64,000 bases of DNA from a virus. The translations under genes and the position numbers were made by a program. The stretch spans positions 1 to 64,000 of the IMG/VR virus record IMGVR_UViG_3300020183_000007, one strand, 5' to 3'. The number at the start of each line of letters is the position of its first letter. The first letter of the stretch is position 1. The notes beneath the pieces were generated by a model. The model made no database searches, had not been told where the DNA came from, and saw nothing but the letters and a program-made list of their open reading frames with translations. Below are positions 41,501-49,258 of the stretch, in pieces.

Positions 41501-43715
41501 TAATATTACCAGAAGAATAAACTGAATCCCAAATACTTTTTTTGATAAAGTTTAAACTAACACTATTATTTTTATTATTGAAAACTGGATCATTCAATAT
41601 ATATGATCCTTCTGTTGGATATAGGGTAAAGTAGTCTACATCAAATGGCATTTGGTCTGGAGTTAGGTAATTCAACAACCATTCTTTTTCTTGTGTCGTC
41701 AACTTTAATATGTTGCTTGATATAAATGACTGTACCTTGTATTTATAGATTCCAGCCCTGTAGTCACTTTGATTAATACCAGCAGTAATTATATCTACAG
41801 ATTGCCTAACAGCTGTCTTAATAGAAGGGGGGAATGTTGGCTCTAGAGAAAGAGACTTGATTTGATCTAAATCACGAATTGCTGGTGTATTTGGAGAAAT
41901 TTCAATTCCGAATTTTGCCAGCAAACCATTCCACAGTCCAAAACTTTGTTGATTAAGAATTTTTTCCTGCTCACTTCTGAAAGAAGAAGTATCAGGTAAG
42001 AACATTTTTGTTTGAGTTTCAGCTGGAGTATAAAAAGTTAAGTTACTACCGTCTCTCCACTGAGCAACTATATTGGTATATAAAACATCATTTTCATACG
42101 TGTTAAGCAGTTCTACTGTGTCATCCGTTAAAGAAGAATCTACTAGCGCAGATTCATCGATTAAAATAGGTCCATGTGGATTTTTCTGATATATATATGA
42201 GTCACTACGAATTATTCCAGTATTATCTTCTGTCTCTTGGACATTTTTATTATCGGACGTCTTTAGTAAGAAGGATTCGTTTGCGTATTTATGCATTGCA
42301 CCCGCTGCTTTACCCATGTACTGCCTGTATTTACCCCAATGAATTGCTTGATTAAAGTCTTTGAGCATTGGCAAAAATGGTTTGTGATTATAAGCGAGCA
42401 GCTCTAAATCAACCATTAAAGAAAATGGATAATTAGGAACTGTAGAAACAGACATAGAAGATAATGCCACAGCTGAAATTCCATGGACAGAATTTATATA
42501 ATCATTTTTTATTGGAAGTATTGGAGAGTATTTAAATGCTGCTACTAATCCACGCAAAGAAGAAAGAAACTTATCTATTTTTTCTTCCGAATCTCCAGTA
42601 TTCTTAAAATCTATTTTAAAATTTTCCTTAAGATCTATTGCCGAAGCATCGCTTATATGCATGCCCCATATTTCTTCATAGTTTGGAAAGAATAATCTTA
42701 AAGAGATTGAAGTTTCTTTATAGCCAGCATTATATTTGGGAGTATTTCTTTGTCTGATTGCTCCGCCAGTAAGTGATCCAGTTTTAAATGCAGAATTAAC
42801 CGTGATAGAAATAGGCGGTACATAAAAATTAGCTGCGCCTAAACGCAAATGAAAAATATCAGGTTTTTTGGGAGGTATATGAGCTCTATATGGAAAGTCT
42901 TCTATTGCCTTACGAATTCTTTCGGAAGTGTTACCTCCAATTCTAAAAGCCATAGTAAATATTGGCTCACCATTTGGAGCAAGACCAAAAGCTTTTTCCA
43001 ATTCATCAATAGCATCCTCTTCCCTATTGAGGGTATCCTCTTTTCCGCCACCCTTGCCTGCATTTGAGTAGTCGCCTGTTACAGCCAACGCATCAAAAAC
43101 AAACGTCATTAAACCCGGCAGGTAGTGATTTATAATAGAGAAAGATATAGGATCCGCTTGAAGATTGTAAACTACTTGGCTTAATAAAGTAAGCCATTCG
43201 GTATCAACCGCTGGATCTATGTGATAATCTAAAGACTTTTGTGTAATATACACATTTTGTAGTCTTTTCTTGCCCAATTCACTTATTTCATAGGCGAATG
43301 ATGCTAGATATAGTAGGCCGGTAGATTCTAGCCTTTTATACAAATTTACCAGAAGAGTATTGTCGTCAATGATTGAAGACAATGTGCCCCCAAGCGTAAA
43401 AACTCTAGTAGTAGCTTCTACCCTTTTCTGATAGTTATCTTTCGCTTCTTCCAGACCAGATGAATAATCTGCAAGGGTTGCATAATGATCTATATCAAGT
43501 ATGGGAAGAATTTCAGGCCTAGTTAAAGAAAAAAACCTTTCAAAAGCTTCTTCTGAGTTTTTGTACCGAGACTTAGGTAAATAATCATCGGTTAGATTAA
43601 GCGGACCAACCGTCATCATATTCACAAAAGCTTTTTGACTGTAATTATATGACAATGGGTCTGCGGAGTTTAAATTCTGTTCTTCTTGATTTTCCGATTG
43701 TTCGATATTAGACAT
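32559..43715 (-). CDS. Giant baseplate hub-like virion protein (3718 aa) with C-terminal SNase-like domain
   Basis: One uninterrupted 3718-codon frame. Residues about 285-465 and 808-948 look like two copies of one domain (each ending around STVPNYPFSLMVDLEL or DTIPNYPHVYNVQLSF). At about 1430, GVRVHLRVGYGAN with TVFNGVITNVE resembles the gpD/gp27 hub barrel; NYIVAIRPFEDRSTIFYG (about 1808) and DLVYLSDVYERMYGIFEVEQ (about 3120) look like further hub parts, so large insertions may split the hub. Around 2262, VYSPRTNRAVVCAPAYFLWG resembles an RlpA-type barrel. Glycine-rich hydrophobic stretches occur near 1735, 2320 and 3272. Residues about 3430-3570 form an SNase-like domain with DGDT, VRFDGIDSGE and NRILGTVWY, keeping the Arg35, Glu43 and Arg87 equivalents. 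AAGG precedes the ATG; stop TAG. Confidence 0.75.
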   Translation of the reverse strand: MSNIEQSENQEEQNLNSADPLSYNYSQKAFVNMMTVGPLNLTDDYLPKSRYKNSEEAFERFFSLTRPEILPILDIDHYATLADYSSGLEEAKDNYQKRVEATTRVFTLGGTLSSIIDDNTLLVNLYKRLESTGLLYLASFAYEISELGKKRLQNVYITQKSLDYHIDPAVDTEWLTLLSQVVYNLQADPISFSIINHYLPGLMTFVFDALAVTGDYSNAGKGGGKEDTLNREEDAIDELEKAFGLAPNGEPIFTMAFRIGGNTSERIRKAIEDFPYRAHIPPKKPDIFHLRLGAANFYVPPISITVNSAFKTGSLTGGAIRQRNTPKYNAGYKETSISLRLFFPNYEEIWGMHISDASAIDLKENFKIDFKNTGDSEEKIDKFLSSLRGLVAAFKYSPILPIKNDYINSVHGISAVALSSMSVSTVPNYPFSLMVDLELLAYNHKPFLPMLKDFNQAIHWGKYRQYMGKAAGAMHKYANESFLLKTSDNKNVQETEDNTGIIRSDSYIYQKNPHGPILIDESALVDSSLTDDTVELLNTYENDVLYTNIVAQWRDGSNLTFYTPAETQTKMFLPDTSSFRSEQEKILNQQSFGLWNGLLAKFGIEISPNTPAIRDLDQIKSLSLEPTFPPSIKTAVRQSVDIITAGINQSDYRAGIYKYKVQSFISSNILKLTTQEKEWLLNYLTPDQMPFDVDYFTLYPTEGSYILNDPVFNNKNNSVSLNFIKKSIWDSVYSSGNIIETLIVEEIEKRKVLGTETAVPDEKKIRQQVTDAFLLSLYDRFFSDGYIQNLMEAKRLREGDYHFQEWEVPMNRVDLDPKKAIVNGVSVSLGNNLSKLQVQMQEEPTYQYIGGKDSYVNISMTVFGERELYKIRAIFDHINSLARLEHSTGVIGFLGIKNIISALCGIKYVIPLNFKVDTIPNYPHVYNVQLSFVDFDIFQQKREKLSSKQQKDFIDHFGSKRNPFLRIKQLWGAFNAYPDMPLEVRDKENEIVGNLDPDFYFRSFEMFDRDVINNFTYQPDITKDFKFDYSDNWAKLGDARGIEIRKNQVKNRITDFLRRYAYKDIANEPLPQLLRANNNKILIDEIIDYVNSSGISVHNFISLFQEVVQAETSEFQTSEKQALLTDYVFISAQSTEDNPVFEEISGAGYSVGNVNYSSAETLNLIKQVLTNSHLATETEVSFNPDEVDFHKVIYLIPATNPQEAGSGSDIPAMMQSALGTHFGYINKDNGRFYLTVDGANVLIDDHGDKRLVENQVEDTQTPDRGCKNALTGVEGVQSLNKYQKAYDGSFGSHIQKMMNDVQYRDISGRMIRAFPTYMLWLIDEGGFFAGVKLFDNFYGLQSIVDFSVVSSEDLLGDTLIFRVSNMYSKLTTRPSTEIFNSRDNQPNDAPIDFTQGIESILDRTLNIAKNIVSGMRNDYVVDINNIRLKPGVRVHLRVGYGANPNSLQTVFNGVITNVEQGEIVTVTAQSDAIELSAIVNSTNKKGDTGKIDGGVDTGMYLSEPRDLMVRLLSMGASRFREAFARATNGTVFSENRFGIRHFGSTLYEPLSESERARADGIRNVVASVYSNLGQGDVGGAANAASFKLATNVFTRNPVSTFFGDGRIMTSMGQLMSNFCAEVDLEIFKRNIYPGNGTGFAQFLGGDIDDGWLTASSLVEEDSKKLKGQAYLERAGDRSWNRLIVEAQNESVSAKTAISTMTAGNQLVSSEGRANATKNILMGGLAGAVGLIPGVNFAIGSGIAGGGLFGILRGRGGTNLFRTMGIISPNDDDDLPGFDEVSFRAQTYMRTVWDLFQVCARLLPNYIVAIRPFEDRSTIFYGKPHWLYTSGVVPVTTGFPSTQRGSELELPGYPKYRSADEDIQNIMSNINRSSNTLADYEAFKRSNELSDTMASLASDQVNSQGIYKPTAFLKEKLINFNSPLASSFSETQDDGTKVVVAKLPTVVGLTRVGFHLPVGDPTTTIAPMTKAHAQLDNLPPRFRYPFYTINETIILDSTSYSIRDGGVFQNAASHFKDIGKSGRKFLDNEGEVPMDAEEFQGFVNEAMAEDRRSFGGATFMANMFTLLQYESKFILNNELTLVPSSGILELDRPLGFSTFIDNIIDVDGLSFIGGANTKYVRMPLPSVLANRLSISVDPAAITQYSVSSSEAKRNADDYSFEYEISNQISYEEWGSPGDLPASQQTAAEAEQFYIAMKWPYNPGFSSTQAPSGFNNITVYDETLEKFKEKYGFTDLYGTAEDYKKRKVLVYSPRTNRAVVCAPAYFLWGDDDDTAAAVVSPDAAWYLGNFISKNLSFKLTANSEESDILNQLPSWINTMASAAGAVGSAAGTALGYALNVSQYISAPIYIGNRITDRLNVSIFGNEDELNYENESGLSINPQPVECMFAFVPDDVPVGVISSAAAPIKRFLERGARSPDDSMILGFGNYTMTEDGQLSELTARRTTSQDLINELQGGAGSRFKVYDEDMVDPPNIFSEWIPINAEISSSRFDFGGNALAVPDGRDKPFIGYFNALLDATNFNSSAESGGLGSSEDSDLVGNEQLSRSYLYDVLDEELSTTGDVKTSKGRAAFLSVYDPLDSVSVEARSYYDENFDPNVSVIAGNGRNLNQANDIWDQFRFGYHTYDSVKAIFARIYGMDPDSTDAFPEEFARILGSSNENSFSNFEDSNIPIAGLSNTENTAVDELAILLGADYFNIPNNPQMGGQGVPSTNATQRRNAVEFIRKNYIDLIAAEKESDTGIIQFFNATIADALNGIKENFFESGVTNSILEYALENKKNPEEAIALSEKIKTPKQLFLLMVGIFRQNLWSTAYGRAWLVLKPNRKRGIITSGGGGSEGQWSFKPVDKIFEAFINPYGEYAKDKNKFLKLLVSTKSEGTGSSTFISGISESVGNFYDRNIGPIMSAIGDGLSGLLGMFKLAMMQMGYAITEVGNFSRQAHILNKVLNDSIYYSLGREGSLLRAVDNPFTREYGEPVVEVRQSFQRLHYLSSFSHIISNQIQENLNGVSTVVTAVSDGKYPITVALDKGAPAERQTEKTVETGLYYDNFVGSGFLGVLHPLMHPLETVRGIAKNIQGTPDELSARRIALAHLRESIKDIYGGELIIIGNADIRPHDLVYLSDVYERMYGIFEVEQIVHHFTPEMGYITSITPNALVTVNDPARWFLSSWINSWFTVQNLRNDTRFYMDNIMASNSGINLGGMVSVDALSDALSPQMIGGLQYTHGSTALIKDIMANQTATTLPQKAEAVIKQYGSSASRSVFQGMTTALTGGVGIAAAAAGAGATGVAGFAMGLSVPIVGQLAWKGWKWIRDNVLDQHGCYVQYLSKNGQPMDAGLSYNQGMVVGRHHSKVLLPGLLGARTKVRTPEGNIFIRSDDLLKSLGWQERQTTDLIRYIDYENALVHARVLQLSGLGPDKTNLQPSLFSVIAKVIKFKDGDTFDVQDVISGAKFTVRFDGIDSGEINTFTVTSNDGDLGVSYSNDSTPSTKMTAINTPGGKAKIFVQSKLENRLVVLRIRINNAASSSVISESDFEAGAEQNTVANYTKDVTESNRILGTVWYYQPESIVQAAKDFVEKCFIDNQIGAGAEQKIKQLFFNSIYQDSPLFVKKDSILNALSALGLVYTSPLSITLDTNTKYGLSNSETIKLYNDLVQYKVLESTYNKTREWPTIFWDEYYENGHPVTLNWELVTNNLATVYTKQLQIEGNSVISAEESAIMPARVGQ

Positions 43716-43723
43716 GCTTCACC

Positions 43724-44170
43724 TTAGGTAAACGTCATATTATTTTTGATAATCTTAGACAATCTTTCACTAGAAGAATCTTTCATAGTGGAAGAACTAT
43801 AATTATCTATTATACTACTTCTTGTTTCTTTTGTAAAAGAATTAAAGTTAAAATTACCACTTAATTTTGTATTAAAATTTTTAGAATATCTAGCCTTTTG
43901 ATGTCTCTTGCCACTATAACCACTTTCATCCATCAAAATATGTGCGGGAGATGAATTCTCTAAACCCTCAAAAGAGCCCCTAACCTTATCCGACTGACCA
44001 GATGCTTGAATCTTTTGGCGTGACTCAGACACAACATTCTTAGTAGGGCTTTTACTCGAAGCTATTTTTGCTGCATACTTATTAGCTGTAATGCTTCTAT
44101 GAGATGTATCTTTTGGCTGTTTTGCAGCGGAGGCTAAAGTTTTATTTTGATCTTTAACACTTAATATCAT
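43724..44170 (-). CDS. Hypothetical basic, disordered protein (148 aa)
   Basis: A 148-aa protein rich in Ser, Lys, Asn and Thr, without hydrophobic core or recognised domain. It starts MILSVKDQNKTLASAAK and ends KIIKNNMTFT. Composition suggests an intrinsically disordered, positively charged protein. AAGG lies about eight bases before the ATG. It sits between two giant virion genes, so it may be a small virion component, an assembly factor, or a DNA- or membrane-binding peptide. None of these is shown directly. Confidence 0.55.
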   Translation of the reverse strand: MILSVKDQNKTLASAAKQPKDTSHRSITANKYAAKIASSKSPTKNVVSESRQKIQASGQSDKVRGSFEGLENSSPAHILMDESGYSGKRHQKARYSKNFNTKLSGNFNFNSFTKETRSSIIDNYSSSTMKDSSSERLSKIIKNNMTFT

Positions 44171-44180
44171 CTAATCAACC

Positions 44181-47100
44181 TTAAAATGAGCTAGCGAGCT
44201 GCTGATATGGATCAGACGTCACACTTGGGATCCTATTATACATAGTACTGTTAATCGGTCCATTAGTAAGTCCAGAAGCTGCTTGTTGAAATCTTTCAAC
44301 ATCCTGCCTAGAACCATATAAGGAAACCTTGTAACTCATTCCAGAAGCAGATGCCTGTCCACCAATTTGGGGAACAGAAACATTAGAAGTTGGATATCCC
44401 TGCTCATAAGCTGATCCACCAGGAAGAAGCGGAGGACCCGCAGCGTCTTCTGTTGTTTTATCTTTTTTATTTTGATATAAAAAGCTTCCCGCTATCAATA
44501 GTCCTGCTGCGATGGCAGTTTTTTGAACAGATGGCTTAGAAAACTGCTCTGTTAAATAATCCATATCTAAACGTTTAAATTTAGATGGATTTACATTGGA
44601 TGGAGATTGATCTTCAAGATCTCTCAAAACATTACCAACTATACCCTTTGGTTTATCTTTGCGTCCGACGACTTTATCTGCAGATATTTGACCATTCAAA
44701 AAATCGTCTATTGCGGGATCCAAAATGTCTCTTTCATATAGAGCCCTAGATCTTATGGCATTAGATATGGTTTTTATAGTTTCATCTGTAGTATCTTCCA
44801 CACCTTTTCCTACAGCTTGACTTAATTGTTGCATGTCGATACCTAAATCTGCAAACATTCCAGAAACATCGCCATATTGAGAAAGGTCTAAAGCCCTTTG
44901 TTTGGTGTTGCCTTCAATAATATCCGTAAGCAGTAACTCCCTCGTGGATGATGTGGCGCTAAAGAAATTGTCAACAATATTTTTGACTTGTAAATTTGAA
45001 GTTGCCTTTGTGTAGGCTGCTTTATTCCTTTTCGCCATGTTAAGTCTGGCAAAAAGATTAGCAAATTCTTCATTTGAATCCTCGGTAAGATCAGTTAACT
45101 GCTCAAAAACATATGAGCTCATTCCACGATCTGAAGCTTCTAATTGAAGTGCATTTAATAAATTAAATCCAGTTAAAGGTCTTTGTGATCTAACTTCATC
45201 AATTCCTCTTAATAAATTGTCTCCTAATTCAGTTTTTAATATTTCAGCTCTTAATCGAGCCTGTTCAAAGCCCATAGATAGCTCTTGCCTTCTGGCAGCA
45301 TCGATAAACTGTCCATCCTCTATGCCTTCTCTAAATAATTTTTGTGCGTCTCTATAAGCTGCATTGGCTTCCATAAGTTCGTCAAAAATATTCTGATTTG
45401 CATCTAAAATAGCTTTTGCAGATAATTGTGCTTCAGTAGCGTTTTTGCCCATGCCAGCAGTAAGCGTATCTCTTAGTTCTTTCATATTATCGCCAAATCT
45501 TTTTCTCGCTGCGTTGAAACTATCTTGAGCTTGCTGAGCAATTTCAATTGTTTTAGAAAGATTACCTCTACCAATAACTCCTATATCTGTTAGGGCCGTT
45601 ATTATTTTAGCTTTAGAAGGGGCATCTCCGCCTTCAAACAGATTCTTTAATTTACTAAGATCTTCATCAGTTTGTATTCCTTCAGCAATCCTAGCCTCAG
45701 CGCCCTTTATATAACTCTCAGCAAAAGCTGTAAGGTCATCTTTGTTTAACTTTCCAAAATCAATGAGAGCCTTGTCGAGAACAAACTGTTGCCCCCCTCT
45801 ATGTTGTAGATATCCGAACATTTCCCCATATTGACTCACAGCTTCTGCGCCGCTTGTTTCTAGATCAAAATTATTTCCATACATTCTTCTAAAAATATCC
45901 ATGCCATATCTAGTATCTGCTGCTGCTTCTGCCTCCATTTTTAATTTCAGTCTTCCAGAAGTAAATGTTTGGGTCATGTCTACTGCGGTTTCCGATGATG
46001 GAAAACCTACCAATAGCCCTTTCCCATTGTCATATCGCCTAAGTGCATCGTTAATTGCTTGATCAGATCCAAAAGCTTTTTCAAATTGAGCCAAACCATC
46101 TGCAATTACCGTAGCTCTGTTAACATGCTTACCAAGATTGTTAGCGTTTTCCGTAGATGCTTTTTCCATGCTTTCAAGATAGAATTTATTAAATGCAATA
46201 GCTTTTTTATTTTTATCTAATTGAAAACTATCTAAAGTTTCACGAAAAGCTTTTGAAGCTTTCTTTATATCTGCCTGTGCCTGTTCTAATGCCGCCAGCT
46301 GCACTGGATCATCGTAAACAGAACCAGGTATAAACTGACCGGAATATGCCGGACCTTTTAATGCTTGTATCTGATCTCTGATAGCACCTAGTTGCGTTTT
46401 TTGCTGATCTGTCATAAGATGCTCATACATCCGATAAATATCATCTTCAAGATTCATTTCCATAACTTCAGTCTTTAACTTTTGAAAGCCAAGGGAAGTT
46501 AAGCCCGGATCAACGCCAGCAAAATCAACTAATCTAGATCCTGCAAAAAAATCAACTGTACTAGCACCCTGCTTTAGGACGCCTAGTGATTCGAAATATG
46601 CTCTATCAAAAGTTCTTGCTTTTCCACCATACAATCTATCTCTAACATCTATAATTGTTTCCTCAAGTTCATCTAATAATGCAGACTGATCAATTCGTGT
46701 CATTTCTTCTGATGTGAATTTTCCAGATAAATTTTGCTGTAAAATATTTAATCTGTCTAAGGTTGGAGAACTACCAGAACCTGCCAATTTTTCTTTTTCA
46801 TCTAAAATCATTTGATCTAAAGTTTTCATAAAATCTGCGTTATGACCAAATAATTCTTGATAACTTTCTATATCATTAAAGCGAACAAACCCAATCATTT
46901 CGCCTGCACCCGTGGGCTGACGAGCCATGGCCATAGCCAAACGTCTTTTGCCATTAGACATGTAGGTTCCCAAAACTGGTAGCCCTTTGTCGTCAAGGTC
47001 GAATCCACCAAGAGCATGGTGGAACCTAATAACATCCCTTTCGCTCATTAATAAGTTGTGATTAGAAAATCTTACACGAGTTGTACTGAGACTGAATCCT

Positions 47101-49256
47101 TCATCCATCATTATATTTTGATCAGTCATATCCAAGAACATTCTGCCACTTGATATACCAATCTGGGTAGATTCTGCGTTCAAAGCAAATCTATACACAT
47201 CGGGCATTACTGGTAGTGGTATTCCCTTTTTAATCTTAAAAAATTCTTTTTGAGCAAAATCTATAATTCTATTCATAGCCCTGGGATGCTGATCTAGCGG
47301 AATGCCACTTCTATGGATTTCAAGTATCTCTTGCGCCATATTCCTATTCATTAGTTGAGAAAATTGCTGAGTGTCTAATATATCTTCAGATTGGAAATTT
47401 GCAGCGCTTAATAGGGATTGATAAAATTTTCCATTCTCATCAATCCTATTTGCTTTTAACATCTCGTTAAATTCTTTTTGTAAAGCAAGAGAATACTCTC
47501 TACCCAATTGTTGCGATTGTGGCGAACCAAATACTGCTGCATGAAACGCATCAAGCATAGGATCGGCATAGACTGCACCTTTAGACTCTCCGGTACCAGA
47601 AATGTTTAGAATGTCTGTTAAACCAGATATTCTAGTTTCTCTTTTCGTTGTTGCCTTTGGTGCAATAATAGAATATTTTGTATATCTTCCAGTAAACTCA
47701 ACACTCATTGCTGCGCCTTTTAGAGAGAATATTCTAGCGGGGCGCGCTTGATCTCCCGCATCAAAGACAACATTTCCACGAACAGTTATTTGAGACAAGC
47801 CCTTAGATTTATCTAATTGGCTCGAGGATCTCTGAATTTCTCTTTTTTTCAAAAGAATATCTTGTTTTTCTAATCTACTAGTAGCCTGTGCATACTGTTT
47901 ATCTAATTCATCTATCTCAGATTGATACCCTTTTCGAATAGCTTTAGTATAGGAATCATTTATCAACATAGAACCATCTGACCCCTTTTCCATCTCATCA
48001 AGTAAAACGTCAATAATGTTAAACTTTTTATCTATTTCACTTAAAGCCTTTTCATCGCCAGCTGCACCTTTTTCTAACCTATCTTTCAATAAACCAAGCT
48101 TACTTTTCAAAACATCTGTACCATATTTGCCAACAGTAATATCTACATCTCCACTGTCTATAGCGTCTTGCATAGCTATCTTTAGATAATTGCCAATATC
48201 AGAATATACTTCAGTTTTTATTGGCCCTGGCCCAGTCTGTCCACGAATTACCTCATCTAAAATTATTTTATAAAAATCCTTAGATCTATCTTGACCCCCA
48301 ATCATCCAAGAATCTCTTATTCTTTGCGCTGCGTCTGCGGCTTTTTCTGCATTGTTCATTCCTGAAACATTTTTCAATGTATCAATATCTAGAGCTAACC
48401 CCAGTGCCTCAAAAACTGGATCAGTGTTAAGAATTGAATCAGCGAATGATAACCCAGGCTTACCAACTTCATCCAATATTGATTCTAGAGCACCACCAGA
48501 AACAGAAACCTCTCTTGGAGACAAAACGCCACGCAATCTTTTATCCAACTTTTGAATTAAAGAAGCTACTTTTTTATTTCCCGACCTCAAAGCGTCCTCT
48601 AAAACATCTGGATCTATAGCAGATACATTTGCTGCCTGCATCACTTCCAATGTTTGATCTAAACCTAGAACTTGTTTTTTGCCAGCAATTGTCGCAACCA
48701 AGTTCAAAGCAATTCCGCCATCATCCGTAGGTAAGAGTAAACCATAGCCTTTTTGCTTCTGTGCATCAAAAAAGGCTTTTAGCGCTTCAGTGCCCTGCTG
48801 AGTATCTAGTCCACCTTTATGAATAGCGATATTCATCTCTAAAGCTTCTATACCAAAAAGATTTTGCTGTATGGCGACTTTTTCCATATCCCTTAAAACC
48901 TGACCATATCCCCTATATACAACGGGGACATCATCTTTTGATAATCTGTAAACTTCAGTAATATGCAGCGAAGAAAAATATTCTATAGCGTCGTTAACAG
49001 AGTTAAATACTTTCCTGCCTTCATCTGGATCAAAATAAGATGACCTATATTTTAAAATGTTATCTGCTGGATCGACAAACGGTTCTATTAACCTTTTTTG
49101 GCCAGTAGGTATTTTTCCTATTATTCTTCTAGCTGCTCTAACTTGTTTCTCTGGAGATAAAGGAGACAAGTACGCAGACAAATAGTCGCTAAAGGATTCA
49201 TACTCAGGAATCTCTTGTCTTCGTTTTTCTAGAAAACTAGCTATTTTCCCCAACAT
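44181..49256 (-). CDS. Giant virion protein (1691 aa), unassigned, with polymerase-like motif
   Basis: A 1691-aa largely helical protein downstream of the tape-measure candidate. I cannot assign it to a family. Residues about 745-795 contain HHALGGFDLDDKGLP, a spacer, then MARQPTGAGEMIG. The Asp cluster after GG recalls the DxDGD signature of double-psi beta-barrel RNA polymerases, but the spacing is imperfect (DLDD, no third Asp at the expected place). Long coiled-coil-like stretches occur around 410-470 and 1200-1300. One hydrophobic helix near residue 1588 (TAIAAGLLIAGSFLYQ) is followed by a Pro/Gly/Ser-rich tail. A second tape-measure-like or ejected internal protein is the conservative reading. 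The ATG follows the upstream stop by two bases. Confidence 0.65.
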   Translation of the reverse strand: MLGKIASFLEKRRQEIPEYESFSDYLSAYLSPLSPEKQVRAARRIIGKIPTGQKRLIEPFVDPADNILKYRSSYFDPDEGRKVFNSVNDAIEYFSSLHITEVYRLSKDDVPVVYRGYGQVLRDMEKVAIQQNLFGIEALEMNIAIHKGGLDTQQGTEALKAFFDAQKQKGYGLLLPTDDGGIALNLVATIAGKKQVLGLDQTLEVMQAANVSAIDPDVLEDALRSGNKKVASLIQKLDKRLRGVLSPREVSVSGGALESILDEVGKPGLSFADSILNTDPVFEALGLALDIDTLKNVSGMNNAEKAADAAQRIRDSWMIGGQDRSKDFYKIILDEVIRGQTGPGPIKTEVYSDIGNYLKIAMQDAIDSGDVDITVGKYGTDVLKSKLGLLKDRLEKGAAGDEKALSEIDKKFNIIDVLLDEMEKGSDGSMLINDSYTKAIRKGYQSEIDELDKQYAQATSRLEKQDILLKKREIQRSSSQLDKSKGLSQITVRGNVVFDAGDQARPARIFSLKGAAMSVEFTGRYTKYSIIAPKATTKRETRISGLTDILNISGTGESKGAVYADPMLDAFHAAVFGSPQSQQLGREYSLALQKEFNEMLKANRIDENGKFYQSLLSAANFQSEDILDTQQFSQLMNRNMAQEILEIHRSGIPLDQHPRAMNRIIDFAQKEFFKIKKGIPLPVMPDVYRFALNAESTQIGISSGRMFLDMTDQNIMMDEGFSLSTTRVRFSNHNLLMSERDVIRFHHALGGFDLDDKGLPVLGTYMSNGKRRLAMAMARQPTGAGEMIGFVRFNDIESYQELFGHNADFMKTLDQMILDEKEKLAGSGSSPTLDRLNILQQNLSGKFTSEEMTRIDQSALLDELEETIIDVRDRLYGGKARTFDRAYFESLGVLKQGASTVDFFAGSRLVDFAGVDPGLTSLGFQKLKTEVMEMNLEDDIYRMYEHLMTDQQKTQLGAIRDQIQALKGPAYSGQFIPGSVYDDPVQLAALEQAQADIKKASKAFRETLDSFQLDKNKKAIAFNKFYLESMEKASTENANNLGKHVNRATVIADGLAQFEKAFGSDQAINDALRRYDNGKGLLVGFPSSETAVDMTQTFTSGRLKLKMEAEAAADTRYGMDIFRRMYGNNFDLETSGAEAVSQYGEMFGYLQHRGGQQFVLDKALIDFGKLNKDDLTAFAESYIKGAEARIAEGIQTDEDLSKLKNLFEGGDAPSKAKIITALTDIGVIGRGNLSKTIEIAQQAQDSFNAARKRFGDNMKELRDTLTAGMGKNATEAQLSAKAILDANQNIFDELMEANAAYRDAQKLFREGIEDGQFIDAARRQELSMGFEQARLRAEILKTELGDNLLRGIDEVRSQRPLTGFNLLNALQLEASDRGMSSYVFEQLTDLTEDSNEEFANLFARLNMAKRNKAAYTKATSNLQVKNIVDNFFSATSSTRELLLTDIIEGNTKQRALDLSQYGDVSGMFADLGIDMQQLSQAVGKGVEDTTDETIKTISNAIRSRALYERDILDPAIDDFLNGQISADKVVGRKDKPKGIVGNVLRDLEDQSPSNVNPSKFKRLDMDYLTEQFSKPSVQKTAIAAGLLIAGSFLYQNKKDKTTEDAAGPPLLPGGSAYEQGYPTSNVSVPQIGGQASASGMSYKVSLYGSRQDVERFQQAASGLTNGPINSTMYNRIPSVTSDPYQQLASSF

Positions 49257-49258
49257 TT

